Shown: one piece after another, positions 1 through 6,458 of the stretch | How positions within the stretch are numbered: position 1 is the stretch's first letter | Layout: each line of letters begins with the position of its first letter | Assembly: GCA_947178115.1 (NCBI GenBank) | Contig: CAMWXF010000013.1 | Coordinates: 1-13,190, forward strand | Direction: 5' to 3' | Source: an uncultured Lachnospiraceae bacterium | GTDB taxonomy: Bacteria; Bacillota; Clostridia; Lachnospirales; Lachnospiraceae | Length of the DNA: 13,190 bases | The notes under the pieces: model-generated | What the model saw: only the letters and a program-made list of their open reading frames with translations | Databases searched by the model: none | Told to the model about the DNA's origin: nothing | Program-made: the position numbers and the translations under genes

Positions 1-482
1 TATAAGATATCCTCCACCGGAATATGCCGCACCGTATCAAATAATTTTAACGTGCAGTACCTGCCCTGCCCGGAAGGTTCGTCACGCAGACGCTCCTGAA
101 TGCTGACAAGACAGTCCCGCACCCGCACGGACATTGCGTTGTAATCGCCTTTTACGATATAATCCAAAGCCTCCAACCGCAACCGGAATGTCTCGAAAGC
201 CAAGTCACCATGCGCCGTGATAAACACAATGAACCCTCTGGGATCATATCGTCTCAGCTCCTGTGCCAGCGCAAGGCCGCTCATCTGTCCCGGAAAATCG
301 ATATCCAGAAAATAGATTGCCGGTACCGTATCCTGCTTCTGCAACTTAAGCAGTCCTACCGGGGTATCCGCCACACGCACCGGTCCCATGTCGCCATCCA
401 GAATCATGATCTGGTCAGATATGATTTTCTTAAGACGTTCACTGATAGCCTGCTCATCATCACATATATATACAGGGATCAT
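1..482 (-). CDS. LytTR-family response regulator (AgrA-like), partial at the left edge
   Basis: This is the N-terminal 160 residues of a cytoplasmic response regulator; the gene continues past position 1. It opens MIPVYICDDE, with the acidic pocket at D8-D9. The phospho-acceptor is D60 in YFLDIDFPG, FITA lies near residues 87-90, and K111 stands in the position of the conserved receiver lysine. From about residue 141 the sequence (RYCTLKLFDTVRHIPVEDIL) fits the start of a LytTR DNA-binding domain, although most of that domain is outside the window. The start is supported by AGGAG/GGAG motifs just upstream of the ATG at 482. The gene follows the kinase at 541-1914 after 58 nt, so the two should form one operon in which the kinase phosphorylates this regulator. 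Target genes cannot be seen here. Confidence 0.9.
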   Translation of the reverse strand, partial: MIPVYICDDEQAISERLKKIISDQIMILDGDMGPVRVADTPVGLLKLQKQDTVPAIYFLDIDFPGQMSGLALAQELRRYDPRGFIVFITAHGDLAFETFRLRLEALDYIVKGDYNAMSVRVRDCLVSIQERLRDEPSGQGRYCTLKLFDTVRHIPVEDIL

Positions 483-540
483 AATTTTCTCTCCGCTCCT
501 AATTATTATGCACCACAACCTATTCTTTTGATCCTTCTTC

Positions 541-1914
541 TCATGCCGTACGCATCGGCATCCGCAGTTCCTGTACAAAAAACCCATCTTTTAAGTATGT
601 CCTTGCAACAAAACCGGGATAGCGGGATAAGATCTTACGATAACTGGACAGCCCTGTGCCGTGACCGCTTCCCTTCGTGGTATACCCTTTCTCGGACAAT
701 GCATTCAGGTCAGGCTCTGCTTCATAATTATTCGCAACCGCTATATAAAGTTCTCTCTCTTCCTGCAGCATGACAAGACGGATCTGTCCATCCTTTTCCG
801 GAACAGCTTCCATGGCGTTGTCAATCAAAATGCCCAATCCGCGCAACATATCCGCCGTCTCCATCATCTGGCTCTCCCGTACCGGATAGAGTACCTCCAA
901 TACTCCCTGCATATGCCTCTGGCGCATCGCCGCCAGCTTTGTGGTAAGCAGACTGCGAATCGGATAAATCCGTATATTATTCAGACAATCCATCTGCTTA
1001 ATCTCATTACCCAGCTTTTCATCAAAATAGCTGCTCGTCTTTCTCATGAATTCCTGTATACCGTCCAGATCACCTTCCTGTGCCTGCAATGTCAGTCCTG
1101 AGAAAAGATTCGTCACATCGTGCCGGAAAGCGCGGATCTCCTGCTGCAGCTCCTCTAACAATTCCATATGCGCCTGCTGTTGGGCAATGGTCTCTTCCTG
1201 CACATGTATCTTCTCCTGTCCTGCGGTGTACATCGCCATAAACTGCACCCACAATAAGACTACCGTTATCAAGGAGAAAAAGAAAACTGCATACAGTGCA
1301 TTCGGTTCGGCATTCGGATAGAAATAATCAATGGCCGTCCATACAAACATCAAAAGATAACCGGCAGACACAATCAGCAGAGTTTTCAATCCTCCGGAGA
1401 ACAGGGCCGCAAAATAGCGGTAGAATCCGCTCCTTCGTAAAACATACGCCGCCAGAAAAGCAATAAAAAAAGCCCATAGCTTCGGAATGATAATGGTCAC
1501 AAATGTATAGATATACATTCTGTCAAACAGGGGACTGTACGTAGCCGCCGCCTCTCCCACCACCTCATCTGCCGTATAGATAATAAAATGGCTGAGCATG
1601 GATGCCGTCAGTCCCTGCACATAAGGTATGCCATAGCATTGCCGAATCACCACTCCCAGCGCTGCCGCCTCGATCGTATAGCATATCAGTGAATGTACCA
1701 CATTGTACCACCCGTTAAAAACTGTTTCCTCACCAAACAGCCAGAATGATGCCAACATGCTCAGAAGATATGCCGCACCAAAACAGACCGCATAGATCAG
1801 GAAAGGCTTAACTCTTACTTTCTTTCCCACGATACCCACACTCAACCAGAACATCCCCAGCCCCATGAGTATATAAACAAAAATGACGACAGATAATCGA
1901 AATCCAAGAGACAT
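541..1914 (-). CDS. GHKL sensor histidine kinase, AgrC/VirS-like, partner of the LytTR regulator
   Basis: A 457-residue membrane sensor kinase. Residues 1-230 hold about six or seven hydrophobic segments (roughly 8-29, 37-60, 70-91, 100-116, 136-160, 173-193, 206-229) with no large extracellular domain, as in AgrC-type peptide sensors. A linker of coiled-coil character (about 235-262) leads to the phospho-acceptor H265 in FRHDVTN. The ATPase domain shows N366 in LIDNAMEAV and the G box GSGHGTGLSSY (416-425). A GTG at 1923 would add three residues but overlaps the Shine-Dalgarno itself. The ATG at 1914 lies 8 nt after GGAG and is the better start. The kinase is followed by the LytTR regulator. 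No AgrB protease or AgrD-like peptide gene is visible beside it, so the signal is unknown. Confidence 0.92.
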   Translation of the reverse strand: MSLGFRLSVVIFVYILMGLGMFWLSVGIVGKKVRVKPFLIYAVCFGAAYLLSMLASFWLFGEETVFNGWYNVVHSLICYTIEAAALGVVIRQCYGIPYVQGLTASMLSHFIIYTADEVVGEAAATYSPLFDRMYIYTFVTIIIPKLWAFFIAFLAAYVLRRSGFYRYFAALFSGGLKTLLIVSAGYLLMFVWTAIDYFYPNAEPNALYAVFFFSLITVVLLWVQFMAMYTAGQEKIHVQEETIAQQQAHMELLEELQQEIRAFRHDVTNLFSGLTLQAQEGDLDGIQEFMRKTSSYFDEKLGNEIKQMDCLNNIRIYPIRSLLTTKLAAMRQRHMQGVLEVLYPVRESQMMETADMLRGLGILIDNAMEAVPEKDGQIRLVMLQEERELYIAVANNYEAEPDLNALSEKGYTTKGSGHGTGLSSYRKILSRYPGFVARTYLKDGFFVQELRMPMRTA

Positions 1915-1947
1915 AGTTATCACTCCTTCTGCAACTATTTCGCTCTT

Positions 1948-1976
1948 ATCTTACTATTTCCGCCGTCATTTTTCAA
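1948..1976 (-). promoter_or_regulatory. Predicted sigma-A promoter of the kinase-LytTR operon
   Basis: On the minus strand TTGAAA (1976-1971) and TAAGAT (1953-1948) are separated by 17 nt and lie 34 nt upstream of the kinase ATG. This gives the two-component operon a promoter independent of the XRE gene. A short inverted repeat (GCGCTG 1979-1984 / CAGCGC 1993-1998) lies between the XRE stop and this promoter. It lacks a T tract, so it is a weak terminator candidate at best. Confidence 0.5.
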
Positions 1977-2028
1977 CCGCGCTGCATGCTTACAGCGCTG
2001 CCTATTATGTTATGAATCTTCGGATGCC

Positions 2029-2868
2029 TTACGGCATGATCCGTCCGGACGTAACCATCATCCGTATAATCGCTTTCATCCAGTTCGTAAAAATGTGCCA
2101 ATATCCGGGCACATTGGCATCGATCGCCGCAATCACCGCCTGATAATCAAAACTGCCATCCGCTGCTCTTACTTCTTCATATATATTGCCTGTCGCCTCG
2201 CTGAATCCCAGCGCAATGTTACCGTGCGCTACATCTCCAACAGCGATCTGGCTTCCCAAAGCAAACGCACCATAACTGAATTGTCCTATCGTAACTGCAC
2301 CCATGGTAAAAATACCGCAGCATACCGCGCCCATTGCAATTACACCAACCGCGAGAGACCCCAGCGCCACGCCTCCTACCACAACACAGCCGATTGCCAG
2401 AAGAAGCCCTACCCCTACCGGTGCCAAGGTAATTACTCCCACCCCCGCGATTCCGATTGCGATGATGCCCTGCGCTGCATTGCCAATGGCGATAACCCCT
2501 TTTGCACGCACCGGTTTTAAACCGATATTGACATGCACAAGAGGCAGGCCCATGAGTGTCCTCTTACTCTTATATTCATAATGAAAAGACGGCTTCTGTA
2601 CAATAATGAGCGGAGTCTGCACATTTCCGCTCTCTCCCTCATAATAACTGTTTGCCGCACTTTCTTCCGGTTGCTTCTCTTTGAGCAGATAGTCTGTGCT
2701 GACCGCAAACATTTCGCTGATCGCTATGATCTTATCCAGCTCCGGCTGCGACTGGTCTGTCTCCCATTTTGATACGGATTGTCTGGATACCCCCAGCATG
2801 TCTCCGAAAGCCTCCTGAGACATTCCGCGTTCGGTTCTGAGTCTGTATATTTTTTCTCCAAGTGTCAT
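2029..2868 (-). CDS. XRE-family HTH regulator with a C-terminal glycine-pentad repeat domain
   Basis: A 279-residue protein. Residues 5-63 are a canonical XRE/Cro-CI helix-turn-helix (MSQEAFGDMLGVSRQSVSKWE, then YLL at 60-62), so it should bind DNA. After a polar linker (about 65-103) comes GLPLVHVNIGLKP, and then residues 124-221 form about 20 five-residue units beginning with glycine (GVIAI, GIIAI, GVIAM, GAVTI, GAFAL). There are two one-residue insertions and one G-to-A change. The regularity suggests a beta-solenoid rather than ordinary membrane helices, although the segment is hydrophobic enough that membrane association is possible. The tail (222-279) is less repetitive. The ATG at 2868, 7 nt after AAAGGAG, is preferred over the ATG at 2889, which lies upstream of that ribosome site. 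The regulon is unknown; autoregulation is plausible. Confidence 0.88.
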   Translation of the reverse strand: MTLGEKIYRLRTERGMSQEAFGDMLGVSRQSVSKWETDQSQPELDKIIAISEMFAVSTDYLLKEKQPEESAANSYYEGESGNVQTPLIIVQKPSFHYEYKSKRTLMGLPLVHVNIGLKPVRAKGVIAIGNAAQGIIAIGIAGVGVITLAPVGVGLLLAIGCVVVGGVALGSLAVGVIAMGAVCCGIFTMGAVTIGQFSYGAFALGSQIAVGDVAHGNIALGFSEATGNIYEEVRAADGSFDYQAVIAAIDANVPGYWHIFTNWMKAIIRMMVTSGRIMP

Positions 2869-2875
2869 ATGAATG

Positions 2876-2883
2876 CTCCTTTC
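2876..2883 (-). promoter_or_regulatory. Ribosome binding site that decides the XRE start
   Basis: GAAAGGAG on the minus strand lies 7 nt before the ATG at 2868. The alternative ATG at 2889 has this motif inside its reading frame, so it is an unlikely start. Confidence 0.7.
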
Positions 2884-2922
2884 TTCCATCTGCCATAATC
2901 ATAGAAAAAAATTGCGCAAATG

Positions 2923-2951
2923 ACTATATAGAGCGCTTGGAAATTTGTCAA
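2923..2951 (-). promoter_or_regulatory. Predicted promoter of the XRE gene with an overlapping palindrome
   Basis: On the minus strand a perfect TTGACA (2951-2946) is followed after 17 nt by TATAGT (2928-2923), about 55 nt upstream of the XRE start. A perfect inverted repeat CAACTG-A-CAGTTG (2949-2961) overlaps the upstream edge of the -35. It is a reasonable candidate operator for repression, perhaps by the XRE protein itself; that link is inference. Confidence 0.6.
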
Positions 2952-2986
2952 CTGACAGTTGCAGGAGTTTATAGCCAAGCTTTTCA

Positions 2987-4027
2987 TCAAATCATTCTTG
3001 CCAGCACGAACTCCGCAAATCTCGGCAAGGCAAAAGATACTTCTCCATACTTACCGGTATTTAAAATACCCTTTCGTTTCAGCCGTTCCCTATATACGGA
3101 AAACAATTCCGATTTCATTCCTATGCTGTTTCTGATATTTTTCACCTTGGTTTCCCCGCTTACAGACATTTCAATCAATATTTTTCTATCCCATTCAGAA
3201 AGCTCAGACCATATTTTACCATATACATATTCTTCGAGATACTGATCATACTCCGGCAAAATCTGCTCTATCGTTTTTATACCTTTGTTTTCCCATGAAA
3301 GATAACCTAATACCTGAAAAGCAAAAGGATATCCCTTGGTTAGTCCGGTCATTTCTCCTGCCTTTTCCATATCCAAATCAAAAATGTTCATATATTGTCT
3401 TCTGACTGCGGTATAATTTAGCGGTTCCAATATCATTTTAGGTGCTCTATATAAAAATGTAAGTGAGTTTTCATTTTGAAGATTATAAATATTGTCATAC
3501 AATCCTGTCATCAATAAAAAAATCGGATATTCCTGCCTCAAAAAAATTTGGAATGAACTGACAAATACTCTGACATATTCACAATTTGTAATTTCATCCA
3601 CTGTGATCAATAATTTTTTTTGTTTTTTCTGCAGTTCAATCAACATTAATTCTATTGCACTCTCAATATCCGCAACAGGTGCTGCATTTTCTACTGATAA
3701 CCCAAGTCCCAAAACGGAAAAATCCAGCTTTGCCTGTACAAAATGTGTATGCATTTCCGGCAGACTATATAGTTTTGCTGCCAGACTTTGAAGAAGATCT
3801 CTGGTCGGGTTCAGCTCTACCACAACCCATTTTTCATCGATCTTTAATTGATTAGCTATCCCGGTCATCATAACCGTTTTTCCGGAACCTCTTACCCCTG
3901 TAATCATATATATTTGGTTGGACGGATCCTGTGCCGTAAAATTTTCAATAATTTCATTCGTCTGAGAAATACGTGAAATATATTGTAGTGGTTTTTTTCC
4001 AAATGACAGTGTAAAGGGATTATTCAT
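2987..4027 (-). CDS. STAND/ORC-like P-loop ATPase with C-terminal winged helix
   Basis: A 346-residue cytoplasmic ATPase with no membrane segment or signal peptide. Walker A is GVRGSGKT (44-51), Walker B is LLITVDEI (139-146), and a sensor-1-like LLMTG lies at 171-175. KGYPFAFQVLG (231-241) gives the G-x-P motif typical of STAND/ORC-type ATPases. Residues about 275-346 look like a winged helix (LSEWDRKILIEMSVSG, then KRKGIL and a beta-wing segment). The family is common in archaea and Clostridia and mostly has no assigned role; DNA binding through the winged helix is likely. The gene is clearly more AT-rich than its neighbours and stands alone under its own promoter, which suggests acquisition by transfer. 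GGAG lies 11 nt before the ATG, a slightly long spacing. Confidence 0.85.
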   Translation of the reverse strand: MNNPFTLSFGKKPLQYISRISQTNEIIENFTAQDPSNQIYMITGVRGSGKTVMMTGIANQLKIDEKWVVVELNPTRDLLQSLAAKLYSLPEMHTHFVQAKLDFSVLGLGLSVENAAPVADIESAIELMLIELQKKQKKLLITVDEITNCEYVRVFVSSFQIFLRQEYPIFLLMTGLYDNIYNLQNENSLTFLYRAPKMILEPLNYTAVRRQYMNIFDLDMEKAGEMTGLTKGYPFAFQVLGYLSWENKGIKTIEQILPEYDQYLEEYVYGKIWSELSEWDRKILIEMSVSGETKVKNIRNSIGMKSELFSVYRERLKRKGILNTGKYGEVSFALPRFAEFVLARMI

Positions 4028-4051
4028 TTTAATCTTTACTCCTTTTATAAC

Positions 4052-4132
4052 TTTATATAACTCACAAATTCTTATATAAGTTTATATAACTTTATATAAC
4101 TTTTAATTTATTATATAAGTTTATATAACTTT
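4052..4132 (-). repeat. TATATAA repeat cluster over the ATPase promoter and leader
   Basis: A 22-bp sequence occurs exactly twice (4072-4093 and 4111-4132), each made of TTATATAAG followed by TTTATATAAC. Further TTTATATAAC units lie at 4052-4061 and 4091-4100. Adjacent units are about 10 bp apart, which puts them on one face of the helix. One copy fills the spacer of the predicted promoter and the others lie in the predicted untranslated leader. They could be operator half-sites or simple AT-rich drift. Confidence 0.7.
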
Positions 4133-4139
4133 GTGTCAA
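4110..4139 (-). promoter_or_regulatory. Near-consensus promoter of the ATPase gene
   Basis: On the minus strand a perfect TTGACA (4139-4134) is followed after 18 nt by a perfect TATAAT (4115-4110). Transcription would start near 4103, leaving a leader of about 75 nt filled with TATATAA repeats. Confidence 0.7.
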
Positions 4140-4159
4140 CCAACTTTTGATATTCTAAT

Positions 4160-4181
4160 TAACAAGATTTCTTACTTGTTA
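4160..4181. repeat. Inverted repeat in the divergent ATPase-MATE intergenic region
   Basis: TAACAAG (4160-4166) and CTTGTTA (4175-4181) form a perfect 7-bp inverted repeat with an 8-bp spacer, about 20 bp upstream of the ATPase -35. It may be a regulator site; there is no T tract to suggest a terminator. Apart from this, the promoters and the GGTTA palindromes, nothing else is evident in the 337-bp gap between the two genes. Confidence 0.35.
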
Positions 4182-4212
4182 CTCATCAAAAAGACCGCTG
4201 TTTTATCTCTAA

Positions 4213-4249
4213 GGTTATGCACTTAACCCCGCGGGTTACGCATTTAACC
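4213..4249 (+). promoter_or_regulatory. Tandem GGTTA-N6-TAACC palindromes upstream of the MATE promoter
   Basis: Two 16-bp palindromes, GGTTATGCACTTAACC (4213-4228) and GGTTACGCATTTAACC (4234-4249), differ at only two positions and are spaced 21 bp centre to centre, about two helical turns. The second ends 1 bp before the predicted -35 of the MATE promoter. That places the centres near -45 and -66, a usual arrangement for activator sites. Together they can also fold around CCCCGCGGG. The cognate regulator is not identifiable here. Confidence 0.55.
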
Positions 4250-4250
4250 G

Positions 4251-4279
4251 TTGCAATCCACTTTTATATCCATTATGAT
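4251..4279 (+). promoter_or_regulatory. Predicted promoter of the MATE gene
   Basis: TTGCAA (4251-4256) and TATGAT (4274-4279) are separated by 17 nt, giving a predicted start near 4286 and a leader of about 79 nt. The weak -35 next to two palindromes suggests activation rather than constitutive expression. Confidence 0.5.
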
Positions 4280-4364
4280 TCTGGCAGATACAAGGATTGA
4301 AAAACAAACTGATCGGCAAACCCTTTAAATCTAATTCTATCAGATAAAGGAGCTCATAATAACA

Positions 4365-5726
4365 ATGAAGAAAAGAAAAAATTTCTTATACGCCGTAATC
4401 GGCATCGCAGTCCCGGTAGGACTTCAATCCATGCTGCAGTCCTCCTTTGCAATGATCGACCAGTTGATGGTGGGACAGCTCGGGAGCACTGCCGTGACCG
4501 CAGTGGAAGTGGCCGGACGTCCGGCATTTATTTATTCTGTCGTCCTGGGCGCCGTCTCTGCCATTGCGGGAATCATGATCTCCCAATATCTGGGCATGAA
4601 AGACGAGGACATGGCTGACCGAAGCCTGTATGTCAATCTGCTGGCAGCCGTAGCGCTGGCACTACTGTTTACGGTACTCTGTCTATTGCTGCCGGGACAG
4701 ATCGTTGACATCTATATCAAAGATGATCCGGCAGTGCTCAGTGTCGGGACAGACTATCTTGTACAAATTGTTTGGACTTATCTGCCCATGGGAATCTCCT
4801 CGATTCTGGCTGTTATGATTCGCTGCATGGATCGGGCGGTCTGCCCGCTTTATGCCGGCATCACCGCCGCCGTGGTTAATACGACGCTGAATTATGTACT
4901 GATCTTCGGACACTTTGGCTTCCCTGCTCTGGGTGTGACCGGCGCAGCTGTAGCCAGTGTAATATCGCAGCTCGTCAATCTGCTGCTTATCCTGATCATG
5001 TTCTACCGTATTCGGGTTCGCAGCAGAGGCGGCCTGCATTTCTCCCTGACGCTGGGCAGGGACGGCTACCGTCAGTTTCTCCTGATGCTGCTTCCTATCC
5101 TGATCAATGAATTCCTATGGAGCGTGGGGCAGAACGTAAATACTTTTATTTACGGGCATCTTGAGAAAGGCGATCTCGCCGCTATGTCCATGACCGGTCC
5201 TATTCAGGGTCTTTTCATCGGCGCATTAAGCGGGGTCTCACAGGCCGCCGGCATCCTGATCGGTAAACGGCTCGGGGCACGGGAATATGATCAGGCATAT
5301 CAGGAATCCAGGAAACTGTTATGGTATGGATTAGCAGGCTCTCTGGTGCTTTCGTTTTTGCTCATACTGCTCCGGGAACCTTATGTACTGCTCTACAAGG
5401 TAGAACCGGAAGTACGGGCAGTCTCCGGCGGGCTGCTGATGGCCTTTGCAGTTCTGGCACCGGTTAAAGTCGCTAATATGATCCTTGGCGGCGGCATCAT
5501 CCGAAGCGGCGGTAAGACTACCTATATCATGGTGATTGACATGATCGGCACATGGCTCGTGGGCGCACCGCTGGGACTGATCACCGCTTTCCTGTTTCAC
5601 CTCCCGGTGGTATGGGTGTATTTTATTCTCTCTCAGGAAGAGCTGGTGCGGCTGCTTATGTCACTCATTATTTTCAGACGCCGGAAATGGATGACAAGCT
5701 TTTCGGAACCTGTCACGAAACTGTAA
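4365..5726 (+). CDS. MATE-family multidrug/cation antiporter
   Basis: A 453-residue polytopic inner-membrane protein with about 12 hydrophobic segments, the usual length for the MATE (MatE/NorM/DinF) family. These proteins export drugs or organic cations in exchange for Na+ or H+. The N-terminal half shows family-typical GLQSMLQSSFAMIDQLMVGQLG (about residues 19-40), including the MID(Q)LMVGQLG signature, and the second half repeats the pattern around INEFLWSVGQNVNTFIYGHL. It has its own predicted promoter and AAAGGAG 12 nt before the ATG, a rather long spacing. The stop codon overlaps the operator of the next operon, and no terminator is seen in between, so some read-through into the two-component genes is possible. 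The substrate cannot be told from sequence. Confidence 0.92.
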   Translation: MKKRKNFLYAVIGIAVPVGLQSMLQSSFAMIDQLMVGQLGSTAVTAVEVAGRPAFIYSVVLGAVSAIAGIMISQYLGMKDEDMADRSLYVNLLAAVALALLFTVLCLLLPGQIVDIYIKDDPAVLSVGTDYLVQIVWTYLPMGISSILAVMIRCMDRAVCPLYAGITAAVVNTTLNYVLIFGHFGFPALGVTGAAVASVISQLVNLLLILIMFYRIRVRSRGGLHFSLTLGRDGYRQFLLMLLPILINEFLWSVGQNVNTFIYGHLEKGDLAAMSMTGPIQGLFIGALSGVSQAAGILIGKRLGAREYDQAYQESRKLLWYGLAGSLVLSFLLILLREPYVLLYKVEPEVRAVSGGLLMAFAVLAPVKVANMILGGGIIRSGGKTTYIMVIDMIGTWLVGAPLGLITAFLFHLPVVWVYFILSQEELVRLLMSLIIFRRRKWMTSFSEPVTKL

Positions 5727-5743
5727 CTTTTATATGATACAAT
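5711..5743 (+). promoter_or_regulatory. Promoter and candidate regulator site of the OmpR two-component operon
   Basis: TGTCAC (5711-5716) and TGTAAC (5722-5727) form an 11-bp-spaced direct repeat overlapping the MATE stop codon. TACAAT (5738-5743) follows as the -10, beginning 16 nt after the start of the second half-site. There is no good -35 at the correct distance, as expected of an activator-dependent promoter. The segment TCACG-AAAC-TGTAA also resembles the TNACA-N4-TGTAA site that I recall for BceR-type regulators. The same layout recurs at 7631-7663. Confidence 0.6.
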
Positions 5744-5786
5744 ATATACGGGCAAACAATATAAAAGCACGAGGCGGGAAACGGCT

Positions 5787-6458
5787 ATGATTGATTTATA
5801 TTATGTGGAAGATGATCCTGACATTGCACAGACCGTGAAGGAGTATTTGGAACAGCGGGGTTTCTGCGTAACGATATGCAATACGTTATTGCAGGCAAAG
5901 CAGGCTTTACAGGCACATGTTCCCATGTGTATTTTGCTGGACTGGAATATGCCGGACGGCCACGGAGACAGCTTGTGTCAATGGATTCGCCTTAACCGAC
6001 AGGAGGTGCCGATTATTTTTCTTACGGTCCGGGGAGATTCCCCGGATATCGTTTCGGGCTTTCAAAGCGGCGCGGATGATTATGTGGTAAAACCTTTTGA
6101 ATTGGAAGTATTGTATTCGCGGATTCAGGCGCTTCTGCGCAGGGCAGGCAGCGTAGAGAAGCCTTATCTCTCCTGCGGCGGAATCATAATCGACTTAGAC
6201 CGCAAGAGTGTTTCCTGCCATGCGGAAGAGATCTGTTTAAGTGCGGCGGAATATCAACTGCTTTTGTATCTGATGCAGAATAAGGGAAAGACTGTTACAA
6301 GAGAACAGATTCTTGCACAGGTATGGGACGTGCACGGCAGTTATGTGAATGACAACACTCTGACGGTCACGATGAAGAGGCTGCGGGATAAGCTGCATCG
6401 GCCGGCCTGTCTTAAAACAATCAGAAGCATGGGATACCGTATGGAGGATACGATATGA
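5787..6458 (+). CDS. OmpR/PhoB-family response regulator of the ABC exporter module
   Basis: A 223-residue regulator of normal length for the family. The receiver (1 to about 120) has E8-D9-D10, the phospho-acceptor D52 in LLDWNMPDGHG, T79 in IFLTVRG and K103 in VVKPFELEVL. The winged-helix effector domain (about 128-220) ends with the typical NDNTLTVTMKRLRDKL and IRSMGYRM segments. A GAGGCGGG sequence lies at a workable distance before the ATG. The stop overlaps the kinase start by 4 nt (ATGA), so the pair is translationally coupled. It probably activates its own promoter and that of the ABC genes through the shared TGTCAC/TGTAAC site; this target assignment is inference from the repeated motif. 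Confidence 0.94.
   Translation: MIDLYYVEDDPDIAQTVKEYLEQRGFCVTICNTLLQAKQALQAHVPMCILLDWNMPDGHGDSLCQWIRLNRQEVPIIFLTVRGDSPDIVSGFQSGADDYVVKPFELEVLYSRIQALLRRAGSVEKPYLSCGGIIIDLDRKSVSCHAEEICLSAAEYQLLLYLMQNKGKTVTREQILAQVWDVHGSYVNDNTLTVTMKRLRDKLHRPACLKTIRSMGYRMEDTI

Noticed and set aside
210..1321. Several plus-strand reading frames opposite the regulator and kinase genes
   Set aside because: They lie antisense to well-supported two-component genes, have low-complexity translations rich in H, R, S and C, and show no family motifs.
1979..1998. Hairpin after the XRE gene as a terminator
   Set aside because: The stem is only 6 bp with an 8-nt loop and is followed by GGTTGAAAAA rather than a T tract on the transcribed strand.
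4052..4132. TATATAA repeats as a CRISPR array or replication iterons
   Set aside because: Units are about 10 bp and spaced irregularly with no unique spacers, no cas or replication gene is nearby, and the cluster sits on a promoter. An operator or drift explains it better.
4213..4249. A two-hairpin riboswitch (guanidine type) before the MATE gene
   Set aside because: The two palindromes lie upstream of the predicted promoter, and their loops do not carry the ACGR sequence of guanidine-II hairpins.
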